Positions 25,103 through 33,909 of a stretch of DNA of 64,000 nucleotides are shown here, piece after piece. Numbering within the stretch: the first letter of the stretch is position 1; each line of letters begins with the position of its first letter. The stretch is from positions 4,898,001-4,962,000 of the forward strand of contig CP064963.1 of assembly GCA_016699165.1 (NCBI GenBank), in the 5' to 3' direction. The position numbers and the translations under genes are program-made. A model generated the notes under the pieces. It was given only the letters and a program-made list of their open reading frames with translations, had not been told where the DNA came from and ran no database searches. Source of the DNA: Candidatus Melainabacteria bacterium. GTDB lineage: Bacteria > Cyanobacteriota > Vampirovibrionia > Obscuribacterales > Obscuribacteraceae.

Positions 25103-25122
25103 GCTTCGAAAGGTCTAGTGGC

Positions 25123-26055
25123 ATGTCTTGGTTAACTAGTTTAGCAATCACAGCGGTTATGATGATCGAGCCAATGACCTTGGATGAAGAATCGAATTTC
25201 CGCTGTGATGGAAATGCCTATGGGCTAAAAAATGCGCAGGAGCAAATGATTCTACCCGAGAAGTATGCCAAGATTGAGCACATGGGGCATGGAATTTATC
25301 TTGCAATAGAACCTAATAAATCTAACCAGTTCGAATATGGAGAAGGCGCTCGGCATGTATTTAATCGAACAGGAAAAGAGCTTGATGTTAAATATCCAGA
25401 TTGTGGAACTTTTTTAAGGATTTATTGGTTTGGTAAAAAAGCTGATGCCGATCCTGGTTTGATGCTCGATTCATTGCCGGTTGAATCAATAATAAAATAC
25501 CGCGAAGGTAATAAAACCGGATTGTGTGATACCTCCGGTAATACTATATTTCTTGCCGAACGTGGTTTAATCGAAATGCCTCGAGATGGTTTGGGTGTGG
25601 TTGCCATTAGAGCTGAGGCAAATAGTTCTAAATATCGTAAGGTACGCATTTTTGATTGCGCCAAAAAGGAGCTGGCTGTTCGACCTATCAAAACTAAATT
25701 TCGAATGAATTCTGGTCCAGATTATCCAGAAGTGACTGACGTCAATATTACTTTCAAAAAGTGGGACGATGGCAAATTTAATTCCGAGTATTGGAAGAAG
25801 AAAGTGATGTATCCGATTTCGAGAGAGGATATGTTTAAGCGATTTGTTCGTGACAACAAGATTGTTGGAATGACGAAAGAAGAACTCGAAAGGAATTTGG
25901 GTCCAGCAAATGAAACTACAATCACTGGCGCAGTACTTTTTGAAATGAGTCCATATTTCTGCTCTCCAGAAATGCAAATGGTCATTGTATTCCATTTAAA
26001 GGACAATAAGGTCGAGAGATGGTTTATTTCGGAGCGTGGCTCTTTGAAGAAGTGA
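25123..26055 (+). CDS. WG-repeat-like exported protein
   Basis: I start at the ATG at 25123 (MSWLTSLAITAVMM), with a GAAAGG sequence upstream; the frame is open from 25072, overlapping the previous gene. The 310-residue protein has an N-terminal hydrophobic stretch and short beta repeats with FNRTGKELDVKYPD, GNKTGLCDTSGNTIFL and similar, related to the WG (KWG) repeat. The end has a small domain, MFKRFVRDNKIVGMTKEELE plus LGPANE, like the helix pair of SmpA/OmlA-type lipoproteins. Function unknown. Confidence 0.6.
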   Translation: MSWLTSLAITAVMMIEPMTLDEESNFRCDGNAYGLKNAQEQMILPEKYAKIEHMGHGIYLAIEPNKSNQFEYGEGARHVFNRTGKELDVKYPDCGTFLRIYWFGKKADADPGLMLDSLPVESIIKYREGNKTGLCDTSGNTIFLAERGLIEMPRDGLGVVAIRAEANSSKYRKVRIFDCAKKELAVRPIKTKFRMNSGPDYPEVTDVNITFKKWDDGKFNSEYWKKKVMYPISREDMFKRFVRDNKIVGMTKEELERNLGPANETTITGAVLFEMSPYFCSPEMQMVIVFHLKDNKVERWFISERGSLKK

Positions 26056-26128
26056 CCAATAGGTGAGAAAGATTGGGCATAACGAGGGATATAGATTACA
26101 ATTCAGATTCGCCCCTGGAATTTAACCA

Positions 26129-26671
26129 ATGCCCTCTGTTAAAGAACTGCAAGACGTTTCCCACAAAATAGTTAACAGCAACCTGAGCATCAAGGAAGCT
26201 TCGGTACTTTTTTCTGGGCGCGAGCTGTGGCCGTTCAATTTGTATCTTGAGTTTTTAGATGAGTATTCGCAACTAAAAAAGACCAGCCGCAGATTGGAAC
26301 AAGACATTTTTAATCAAGCTTATTCTGTAGCGACCATCGACGTGGAAAGCATCGGCGAAGAAATAGAAAATGTTCAAGGGTTGGTGCAGAGTTATTTATC
26401 TGGAAAAGAAGACGAGATGCTTGTAGCAACTGAGATTGCATCGCTTTGTCAGCTCATCAGAATGTACGATTTATTGAATCTAATTAGTCCTTTAGTAGAT
26501 GAGTACATGGATTTGTATTTACCACCAGAATCGAGACCGCTCTTTGCTGATTCTTTGTTGCAAGAGAAAGATGCGCAGATTGTCGAGCTTGTGAAGTTTT
26601 ACAAGAAAGATGTGGATGAAAGCTGTAAGATTTTCACTGAGCGCTGCCCAGTTTTGTTGAGTGATTTATAA
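26129..26671 (+). CDS. Helical hypothetical protein (180 residues)
   Basis: Soluble, acidic and predicted all-helical, without signal peptide or recognised domain. Its stop codon abuts the start of the next gene (TAAATG), so the two are translationally linked, and it may be the cytoplasmic partner of that TPR membrane protein. Confidence 0.6.
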   Translation: MPSVKELQDVSHKIVNSNLSIKEASVLFSGRELWPFNLYLEFLDEYSQLKKTSRRLEQDIFNQAYSVATIDVESIGEEIENVQGLVQSYLSGKEDEMLVATEIASLCQLIRMYDLLNLISPLVDEYMDLYLPPESRPLFADSLLQEKDAQIVELVKFYKKDVDESCKIFTERCPVLLSDL

Positions 26672-27979
26672 ATGAGTCACGAACAGACGGTTACTTTAGT
26701 ATATGTCCTAAATCTAATGCTTTTCATCTTAGGCATTGGACTTATCACATTCAAAGTTTTGTTTTATAGAGACCTTGCTTCGTTCAAAACATCTTGTAGT
26801 GTCGCTGTCTGTTTGATGGTATTTCTAGCGGTGCTCGCTTTCATTTTCTATCAGGATATTACCAAAAGCATTCAAGCGGCAAACTTTGTAAGTGTCTTGG
26901 TTTTCTTTGGTGCCTTGGCAATAGGTGATCGCAATATTCAAAAAGCGCATGTAAAATTCGTTGATAAGCATTACACCGAAGCTATTGAGCTGTATGAAAA
27001 AATGATTGCGCGCTTTCCAAAGAAACGAGATCTTTATCTTTACTGTGGGCATGCCCATCTTGCATTGGGCCATTTTGAGGAAGTGATATCAGTTGCTGAT
27101 CGCTATCTTAATCAGATCGCTTACTGCGAGCCGATTTTAATTTTGAAATTGCATGCTCTATTGAAACTCGACCGTTTCGAGGATGTATTGATTACAAGTG
27201 AAGGTCGCACAGCCAAGCATAAAGAAGCTGAGCAACTCTACCTTTTTAGAGCGGAAGCTTTTCAGCGTCTCTACAAGCACGAAGACGCTCTAGCTGAGCT
27301 TGATAAAATTAAGAAGCCGGACTTGTGGTCAAAACTTGAGCGAATTCAGCTTGAGATGAAGGTTCATCAAACTGAAAAGGCGATATCCGATTTTCATTCT
27401 TTGATGCAGAACTTAACCGACAAACTTCCCAAGGAGCAGATGTCACATTTGCTCACTTTTAGTTCTTCTATTCGTATGAAGGAGCGCAAGTTTGAGACTG
27501 CCATTCAGGAGCTAACGAATTCGCACCAGCTCGACTCGACAGTGTCGTTTCCACTAATTAACCGAGCGCTTTGTCGGATGTTGCTTGGGCAGTTTGAAGA
27601 TGCAAAAAAAGATTTAGACATTGCTCAGGAGCTTGCTAAATCCGTTCTTGAGCGGGTCTATGTAATGTGTGCAAAATCGACTTATTTGTGGAAGACTGGC
27701 GATTTGCCTGGAGCACTAAAGCTAGCTTCTGAAGCCAATGAAACTAGACCCAATAGTGCAGAAATATTGTCTGATCTGGGTTTGATGCAAATGTTGAATG
27801 GCTTGAATGATGAAGCCCGAGATTCGCTTAATAAGGCAATCGAGATTGATTCTTATTCTGGCGATGCTTATTACTATCGCTACAAGCTCTTCGAGAAGAT
27901 GGGAATGATTGAGTTAGCCGCTGCTGACAAAGCTAAAATTGATCAGTGGAAGCATATCCCGTTTTTCGAATTGCCTTAG
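26672..27979 (+). CDS. Membrane TPR protein
   Basis: The 435-residue protein begins with three hydrophobic segments (about 8-28, 36-58 and 66-88). The cytoplasmic or periplasmic remainder is a TPR array, including HYTEAIELYEKMIARFPKKR and LAELDKIKKPDLWSKLERIQ. The C-terminal repeats are nearly canonical (PNSAEILSDLGLMQMLNGLN). Likely a scaffold at the inner membrane. Confidence 0.75.
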   Translation: MSHEQTVTLVYVLNLMLFILGIGLITFKVLFYRDLASFKTSCSVAVCLMVFLAVLAFIFYQDITKSIQAANFVSVLVFFGALAIGDRNIQKAHVKFVDKHYTEAIELYEKMIARFPKKRDLYLYCGHAHLALGHFEEVISVADRYLNQIAYCEPILILKLHALLKLDRFEDVLITSEGRTAKHKEAEQLYLFRAEAFQRLYKHEDALAELDKIKKPDLWSKLERIQLEMKVHQTEKAISDFHSLMQNLTDKLPKEQMSHLLTFSSSIRMKERKFETAIQELTNSHQLDSTVSFPLINRALCRMLLGQFEDAKKDLDIAQELAKSVLERVYVMCAKSTYLWKTGDLPGALKLASEANETRPNSAEILSDLGLMQMLNGLNDEARDSLNKAIEIDSYSGDAYYYRYKLFEKMGMIELAAADKAKIDQWKHIPFFELP

Positions 27980-28041
27980 AAATTTTCTCTATTTTAGACC
28001 ATGGGCTTTATATCCAATTGCAAAATTGCTACTATTGGGTA

Positions 28042-29178
28042 ATGGGTCAGTTAATTCTAATCTTAATATGTCTCGGTACAGCTTTACTCAGTTCGTCACT
28101 GGTATTCTTCTTTGTTTTTCCGAGTTTGACTGGTATCAAATTGACTGGGCCAAAAATAATTGGCGGACTGATTTTTGCGCCGTTACAAGGAGTCGTCACT
28201 GTCATTGCATTTGGTATCGCGCTATATTTTTCTACGGTGATAAGTATTTTCACCGCCCTTGGTGGCGGTGTCGCTGCTGTTCCAATGATTTTTACTTTGA
28301 GTTTGGGTTTTACGGCTGCAATTTTGTTTTTAGCCAATCTGGCATTGATATCTTTCTATAAATCCTTAGGGATCATCGAAATTAATGCGAAGTATGCTGC
28401 CACAAAAGCAATTTTAATTTTAATGGTATCGCAAGTGATTTCCTGTGTTGCCGTCACTTTTGGTGCGGCCCCTTTTGTGAAATTCGATAATAACTTTACT
28501 CCTTTTGAACCTTCCTACTCATTTATAGATACCAAAGGCAACGTAGCTATCGATGAAAAATTTAGTTCTGCCTCTCCTTTTAAGAACGGAATAGCTGAGG
28601 TGCAAACCAGAGGTCGTGAATCGTATAAAAAATATATCGATCGTACTGGAAAGACAGTTGCTGCGCCAAAGGAAGAGAAACCTAAACGCAAAAATACATT
28701 CGACGATGACCCAGCTTTGTACGAGTCCAAGGGACCTAGAAGCCTGGATCCCGATTTTGTTATCGAGACACAAGTCTTTCAGTGCATTCCCTTTTCTGAA
28801 GGTTTAGCTTTAGCCAGAAAGAAATGGACTACTGATTGGGGATTTGTCGATCCTGATTTTCAGTTCAAGATAGCTCCTAAATTTAGCGACGCCAGGCACT
28901 TCAAAGATGGTTTGGCTGCAGTGTGTGTAGACTCGGTCTTCGAAACAGAATCTCTGTGGGGTTTTATCGATAAGTCGGGCAATTATGTCATCCCTCCAAA
29001 ATTCATTTCTGCAGAATGCTTCAGCGATGGTCTTTCACTCGTATGCATATTAGAGCGCAGTGGTAAGAATAAGAAGTATGCATATGGCTATATCGATAAG
29101 ACTGGAAAATTTGTTATAAAGCCAAAATATGTTGAAGCAAGCTCTTTCTCTGAGGGACTTGCCGTCGTTCGTCAATAG
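28042..29178 (+). CDS. Membrane protein with WG repeats (first of a tandem pair)
   Basis: The ATG at 28042 begins the first membrane helix, MGQLILILICLGTALLSS; the open frame reaches back to 27946 inside the previous gene. Four hydrophobic helices (to about residue 150) precede a domain of WG/KWG repeats such as YSFIDTKGNVAIDEKFSSAS, WGFIDKSGNYVIPPKFISAE and YGYIDKTGKFVIKPKYVEAS, each ending in an FS/DGL segment. A spacer with KRKNTFDDDPALYE separates the second and third repeats. The gene at 29264 is a close paralogue. Confidence 0.75.
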   Translation: MGQLILILICLGTALLSSSLVFFFVFPSLTGIKLTGPKIIGGLIFAPLQGVVTVIAFGIALYFSTVISIFTALGGGVAAVPMIFTLSLGFTAAILFLANLALISFYKSLGIIEINAKYAATKAILILMVSQVISCVAVTFGAAPFVKFDNNFTPFEPSYSFIDTKGNVAIDEKFSSASPFKNGIAEVQTRGRESYKKYIDRTGKTVAAPKEEKPKRKNTFDDDPALYESKGPRSLDPDFVIETQVFQCIPFSEGLALARKKWTTDWGFVDPDFQFKIAPKFSDARHFKDGLAAVCVDSVFETESLWGFIDKSGNYVIPPKFISAECFSDGLSLVCILERSGKNKKYAYGYIDKTGKFVIKPKYVEASSFSEGLAVVRQ

Positions 29179-29263
29179 GGCTAAGCCTCATGGCTTGATA
29201 GTTTAGTAATGGATCTGTTAATTCCAGAAATCCTTTGCCGAAATTTCCTGCTAACATAATCGA

Positions 29264-30397
29264 ATGAGTCAATTAACTTACATCTTAATTTACATCGCAA
29301 CAGCTTTGCTCAGCTCGTTTCTTGTGTACTTTTTCGTTTTTCCACGATTAACTGGTATCAGTCTTGCAAAATACAAACTAGTTAGCGGTTTGATATTTGC
29401 TCCATTGCAAGCATTGGTAAGTTGCATTGCCATTGCAGCTGCTTTTGTTATTTTTACTTATGCCAATCTTTTTGTTTCGCTTAGTGGTGGCGTTGCGCCT
29501 TTGCCGGTCATTTGGACCTTTGGCCTTGGTATTGCGGTCGTCATTTTGTTCATTGCAAATCTGATTTTAATAGCGATTTATAAAGCCGTTGGACTTATCA
29601 CAATCGATAAATTTTATGCTTCTACAAAGGCTGCAATAGTTTTGATGGTTTTACAGTTTTTTGCTTGTATTATTGCCCTTTTGGGTGGGGCTCAATTCGT
29701 TGATCCGGACTCCACAATTTTCGATCATTCCTATCAGTATATAAACCAGAATGGCGATATCGAGATTAATGACGGATATGATTTAGCCATGCCATTTCAT
29801 AATTATATTGCTGAAGTAAGAAGGATAGGAAGCCGTTCGGTGGAATGTATCGATCTTCTTGGAGAGACCGTACCTGCGCCAAATACACCCAAACCAAAGC
29901 GCAGAAATACAATGGACGACGACCCTGCTTTGTATGAGAGTGATGAAAACATTAGTTTGCATCCTGATTCTTTGATTAAAACAAATGGCATGGAATGTAT
30001 TCCTTTTTCTGAGGAACTTGCGATTGCCAGAAAAATAGGCACCGCCAATTGGGGTTATATCGATTCGAATTACGAGTTCAAGATACCTCCACAGTTTTGT
30101 GATGCCCGTCGCTTTAGTGAGGGTCTGGCAGCGGTACAAAAAGAGTCGGGAGTAAATTCAGAAAAACTCTGGGGTTATATAGATACGACTGGAAAATTTG
30201 TCATTCCTTGCAAATTTGTATCCGCCAAAAGTTTCAACGATGGTCTTGCGGCTGCGTCCATATACGAGGGTTCGGGCAAGAATAAGAAAGAAAAATTTGG
30301 ATACATTGAGCCCACTGGCGAATTTGTTATAAAGCCCAAATACGCATTTGCAAGCTCGTTTTCCGAAGGTCGGGCTGCGGTCCGCAAACTGCCTTAA
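29264..30397 (+). CDS. Membrane protein with WG repeats (second of a tandem pair)
   Basis: A 377-residue paralogue of the preceding gene, sharing the four-helix N-terminus (ALLSSFLVYFFVFPRLTGIS), the spacer KRRNTMDDDPALYES and the WG repeats (WGYIDTTGKFVIPCKFVSAK). The two are separated by 85 bases and clearly arose by tandem duplication. WG repeats form beta units of unknown ligand. Confidence 0.75.
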   Translation: MSQLTYILIYIATALLSSFLVYFFVFPRLTGISLAKYKLVSGLIFAPLQALVSCIAIAAAFVIFTYANLFVSLSGGVAPLPVIWTFGLGIAVVILFIANLILIAIYKAVGLITIDKFYASTKAAIVLMVLQFFACIIALLGGAQFVDPDSTIFDHSYQYINQNGDIEINDGYDLAMPFHNYIAEVRRIGSRSVECIDLLGETVPAPNTPKPKRRNTMDDDPALYESDENISLHPDSLIKTNGMECIPFSEELAIARKIGTANWGYIDSNYEFKIPPQFCDARRFSEGLAAVQKESGVNSEKLWGYIDTTGKFVIPCKFVSAKSFNDGLAAASIYEGSGKNKKEKFGYIEPTGEFVIKPKYAFASSFSEGRAAVRKLP

Positions 30398-30613
30398 GCC
30401 CCATAGAATGAAACATTAGCCAGTTGTCATGTTACATTGCTTATGGAAATGTAGCCATGGCATTTTGGCGATGTTACCCTGGAAAAGTCAGAAATCGGAA
30501 GGCGCAAATGCTTTTAGAGAACGACCTCAAATTTGCCAAATGGAAAAGTGTGAGCCGCAAGCGTCACGCACATCATCACAAATTGGAAATTTGAAGCGGG
30601 CTGACAGGTCTTT
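30398..30613. other. Intergenic region upstream of the his leader
   Basis: About 216 bases without a supported gene. A forward ORF at 30429-30620 is compositionally unlike the local proteins and is rejected. No repeats found. The region is the most likely place for the his operon promoter or the 3' untranslated region of the WG-repeat genes. Confidence 0.35.
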
Positions 30614-30629
30614 AGATTGAATTCAATCT
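30614..30629. promoter_or_regulatory. Perfect 16-base palindrome before hisG
   Basis: AGATTGAATTCAATCT is a perfect inverted repeat 89 bases upstream of hisG and 15 bases before the terminator hairpin. It could be a repressor operator or, in RNA, an alternative hairpin next to the terminator. The two readings cannot be separated by eye. Confidence 0.4.
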
Positions 30630-30643
30630 TGTAAATGTTAGAG

Positions 30644-30665
30644 CCCGCGCCAAGCGGGTTTTTTT
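30644..30665 (+). terminator. Rho-independent terminator/attenuator before hisG
   Basis: CCCGC (30644-30648) pairs with GCGGG (30654-30658) and is followed by seven T residues. It ends 38 bases before the hisG start. It may terminate the WG-repeat transcript or attenuate the his operon. No histidine-rich leader peptide is visible upstream. Confidence 0.65.
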
Positions 30666-30702
30666 GTACGTTATAACAGTTAGCCAAAGGTAGGGGCAAA
30701 CA

Positions 30703-31614
30703 ATGCAAACCACAACAGAAGCCAATTCTAAGAAGGATAACAGTGCCGACTCTGGCAAAGATGTCCTGAAGATGACCGTCCCAACTGGGCGTATGCAAGA
30801 TAAAGTTTTGGCTTTACTTAAAGGGTTGGGTATTCAGTTTAGTCAGGAATCGCGCTCTTACCGCCCAACATCAAGCGATCCGATGATCGAGGGCAAATTT
30901 TTAAAAGCGCAGAATATTCCAAGTTTGGTTTCTCTAGGTAGGCACGATTGCGGATTTGCAGGTTACGACTGGATTGTTGAACAGAAAGCAGATGTGGTCG
31001 AATTGCTTGATCTCGGCTTTGACCCGGTGCGAATTGTGGTGGCGGCGCCTGAAAATCTAGATTTAGAGAAGGCGCGCAGTGGAAGTAAGCCGCTTGTGCT
31101 TGCATCTGAGTATAAGTGTCTGGCTGAAACTTATATTGAACAGAAGAAACTAAATTCCATTTATATTCGCACTTATGGCGCCACAGAAGCATTGCCACCA
31201 GAAGATGCGGACCTGATTATAGATAACACTGCCACTGGTGCCACGCTTGTATCTAATAGATTAGTAATAATCGATGAAGTGATGCGCTCGACCACAAGAT
31301 TCATTTGCAGTCGCGAAGCTTTAGAGAATAAAACCAAGAAGCAAAAGTTAGAAGAGCTTGTGATGCTGATGAAAAGCTCGCTTGCCGCACGTAAGAAAGT
31401 GTTGCTTGAAATGAACGTAGACAAAGCCGATTTTGAGCGTATCGTCAAAAATCTTCCTTGTATGAAATCGCCTACAGTATCTGAACTTTATCAAGGCTCT
31501 GGTTATGCAGTCAAAATTGCAGTAGACAAAGATGAGGTGCCAAGCTTGATTCCAAAGTTGGTGGCATGGGGTGCCAAAGATATTCTCGAATATAAATTGG
31601 AGAAAATTGTCTAA
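30703..31614 (+). CDS. hisG: ATP phosphoribosyltransferase, long form
   Basis: Catalyses the first step of histidine synthesis. The 303-residue length and the C-terminal ACT-like domain (about 225-303, GSGYAVKIAVDKDEVPSLIP) identify the long, histidine-feedback-regulated form, which does not need HisZ. The catalytic part has GRHDCGFAGYDWI and ADLIIDNTATGATL, the latter corresponding to the PRPP-binding loop. A purine-rich sequence (AAGGTAGGGG) precedes the ATG. Its stop overlaps the hisC-HAD start (TAATG). Confidence 0.9.
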   Translation: MQTTTEANSKKDNSADSGKDVLKMTVPTGRMQDKVLALLKGLGIQFSQESRSYRPTSSDPMIEGKFLKAQNIPSLVSLGRHDCGFAGYDWIVEQKADVVELLDLGFDPVRIVVAAPENLDLEKARSGSKPLVLASEYKCLAETYIEQKKLNSIYIRTYGATEALPPEDADLIIDNTATGATLVSNRLVIIDEVMRSTTRFICSREALENKTKKQKLEELVMLMKSSLAARKKVLLEMNVDKADFERIVKNLPCMKSPTVSELYQGSGYAVKIAVDKDEVPSLIPKLVAWGAKDILEYKLEKIV

Positions 31615-33302
31615 TGTCCGTTTCGCCAAGATTGACAGTAAGCAAGTTGCCACCATACAAAAGACCCAAAGAGGGCAGGTACAATTTCGCTCGTCTTGAT
31701 TTTAACGAGAACACAACTGGTTTTTCGGATGTATTTAACTGCGCTGATTTACCTGAAGAACTGTTCAATACATATCCTGAATATGACGAGATAAATGCAA
31801 AGATTGCAGCATATTATTCGGTGGCAAAAGAATCGGTGCTTTTGACTAACGGAAGTGACGAAGGCATATCTGTTATTTCGTCGTCTTTTATAGAGGCTGG
31901 AGAAGACCGCGCCATTGTTTCGGACCCGTGTTTTGCCATTATTCCACATAGTTTGAGACTGGCTGGAGCCGAGACTCGAGCTGTAAAAGTGTTGGCTGAT
32001 TTATCTTTTAATATAGATGGAATCGAAGCCGAACTAAAAAGTGGTGCCAAAATAGCTTTCTTTGCCTCTCCAGAAAATCCAACTGGCGCAGTGCTCGAAG
32101 TTTCGCGTGTTGCGTCGTGGTGCAAAGCTTATCCGGAGACGTTGATTGTAATTGACGAAGCGTATGGTGAATACAATCAGGATAGTTGTTTGTCTCTTAT
32201 AAATAGATTCGATAATCTGCTTGTGCTCAAAACATTTTCCAAAGCTTGGGGAATGGCAGGGCTTAGACTTGGAATTGTTTTTGGCAAGCCAGAGCTAATT
32301 GAAGTATTGGAGCGAGTCAAGCTTCCGTACAGTGTAAACGCAGCTGCAGTGTGGATGGCGCAAAAACTTTTGGATAATGCAACAAGGGTAAAGTTGGAGG
32401 TCAAAAATTCGTTGATTCGATTGGATAATTTAGCGACAGAAATTGAGCATCGCGGGTACAAAGTGACGCGGGGTGCAAGCAATAGCATTTTAGTTGAAAT
32501 GGGTTTTCTGTCTAAGCGTTTTACCGAATTTTGTCGCGAACAGTCTGTGCTTATACGTGACCGCAGCGAAGTGATAGACGGCATGGTGCGCGTTTCGACC
32601 GGAACCCAAGTTGAGAATGACAAATTCTTGAGTGTGCTTGACCAGTTCTCTAAGTCTTTTGGAATTATTTTCGATTTAGACGATACCATCGTCGATACTT
32701 CCAAAAGTTTTGCAAAAGTGGTTGAGAATTTAGTGGAAAACTATACTGGAATTCCACTTGAAGAGGGCGAATTAAGCGCGCTCAAAGCAGAGGGCGGTTA
32801 CAACGATGATTGGATTGCCACTCAAGAGTTAATCAATCGTCGCGGTTATGAAGCCGATATTGAAGACATTGTTTTGACCGCGATTCCGATGTATAAAGAA
32901 ATCGCGATGGATGCAGAAACGCTAATGTGCGACCTTGGCGTACTTGAGACTTTGCGCAAACGTCATCGAATTTTTATAGTAACTGGACGCTGTCGGGTTG
33001 AATATGACCCTGTTTGGGGTTCGCGTCTCGATTCGGTGTTCGACCAGGTTTACTGTGTTGGCGACAGACCTCACTTGCATGCAAAACCTTCGGGTGACTA
33101 TCTTGAGGCGTGCATGAGAGAGAACAATTTGAGCGATGCAATTTATATTGGCAATTCGGTAGACGATGTCTCAGCAGCACTTTCTCGAAGAATTGAGGCT
33201 TTTGGTGTCAGTACCACACTTAGTGCCGAACAGTTAACTGCATCTGGTGCAGCGCGTGTTTTAAAATCTGTAGACGAGTTGAAGGAGCTTTTGGGACTAT
33301 GA
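31614..33302 (+). CDS. hisC: Histidinol-phosphate aminotransferase fused to HAD phosphatase
   Basis: Residues 1-345 are a PLP aminotransferase of the HisC type: SPENPTGAV (152-160), IDEAYGEY and the Schiff-base lysine 210 in TFSKAWGMAGLRLG. Residues 349-562 are a HAD hydrolase: FDLDDTIVDT with nucleophile Asp354 and Asp356, VTGRCRVEY as motif II and IYIGNSVDDVSAA as motif IV. HisC makes histidinol phosphate and a phosphatase removes the phosphate next. No separate histidinol-phosphatase is in the operon, so I infer that the HAD domain is that enzyme (HisN role). Consecutive steps are thus on one chain. Confidence 0.85.
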   Translation: MSVSPRLTVSKLPPYKRPKEGRYNFARLDFNENTTGFSDVFNCADLPEELFNTYPEYDEINAKIAAYYSVAKESVLLTNGSDEGISVISSSFIEAGEDRAIVSDPCFAIIPHSLRLAGAETRAVKVLADLSFNIDGIEAELKSGAKIAFFASPENPTGAVLEVSRVASWCKAYPETLIVIDEAYGEYNQDSCLSLINRFDNLLVLKTFSKAWGMAGLRLGIVFGKPELIEVLERVKLPYSVNAAAVWMAQKLLDNATRVKLEVKNSLIRLDNLATEIEHRGYKVTRGASNSILVEMGFLSKRFTEFCREQSVLIRDRSEVIDGMVRVSTGTQVENDKFLSVLDQFSKSFGIIFDLDDTIVDTSKSFAKVVENLVENYTGIPLEEGELSALKAEGGYNDDWIATQELINRRGYEADIEDIVLTAIPMYKEIAMDAETLMCDLGVLETLRKRHRIFIVTGRCRVEYDPVWGSRLDSVFDQVYCVGDRPHLHAKPSGDYLEACMRENNLSDAIYIGNSVDDVSAALSRRIEAFGVSTTLSAEQLTASGAARVLKSVDELKELLGL

Positions 33303-33315
33303 GGACTGAACTAAT

Positions 33316-33909
33316 ATGAGCAGGCAAGCAACAGTCGAGCGCAATACCAAAGAGACCCAGATAGAAATGACTATCGATCTGGATAGTCCAGGTTCGGTTG
33401 ATATAGATACTAATTTGCCATTTTTGTCGCATATGCTTGAAGCATTTGCTGTCCATGGCAGATTCAGTTTAAGCGTTAAAGCAAAAGGCGATATCGAGGT
33501 CGACCCGCACCACTTGATTGAAGACTGTGGCATCGTGCTTGGCGAAGTAATCTACAAAGCTTTAAGCGGATTGAAAGGAATAGAGCGCGCAGGGTCATTT
33601 ACCTTTCCGATGGACGGAAGTCTGGCAGTTTGCGCCATAGATATTTGCGGAAGACGCAATCTAACCTGGAATGTCAAGTTTGGCAATTTCACTGTTGGCG
33701 GTTTCGATCCTAATTTATTCAGAGAATTCTTCAAAGGATTTGTAGACGGATTGAAAGCTACTTTGCATGTTCACATAATTGTGCAAGACAACGACCACCA
33801 CGTTATAGAAGCAGTTTATAAAGCCTGTGGACGCGCACTGAAACAGTGCGTCAAGCAGTTAGACAATGACGAGTATTTATCGACTAAGGGCATGCTCGAT
33901 GAAAACTGA
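33316..33909 (+). CDS. hisB: Imidazoleglycerol-phosphate dehydratase
   Basis: Sixth step of the pathway. The 197-residue monofunctional form shows the two metal-binding repeats: DPHHLIEDCGIVLGE and the later QDNDHHVIEAVYKACGRAL. Its start is 13 bases after the hisC-HAD stop, and its last 11 bases overlap the hisH start. Confidence 0.93.
   Translation: MSRQATVERNTKETQIEMTIDLDSPGSVDIDTNLPFLSHMLEAFAVHGRFSLSVKAKGDIEVDPHHLIEDCGIVLGEVIYKALSGLKGIERAGSFTFPMDGSLAVCAIDICGRRNLTWNVKFGNFTVGGFDPNLFREFFKGFVDGLKATLHVHIIVQDNDHHVIEAVYKACGRALKQCVKQLDNDEYLSTKGMLDEN

Noticed and set aside
30429..30620. A 63-residue forward ORF before the his leader
   Set aside because: Odd composition, no ribosome binding site, and it runs into the palindrome. 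I treat it as non-coding.
32177..32704. A 175-residue minus-strand ORF inside hisC-HAD
   Set aside because: It is opposite a conserved enzyme with intact motifs. Its sequence is Ser-rich and shows no domain.
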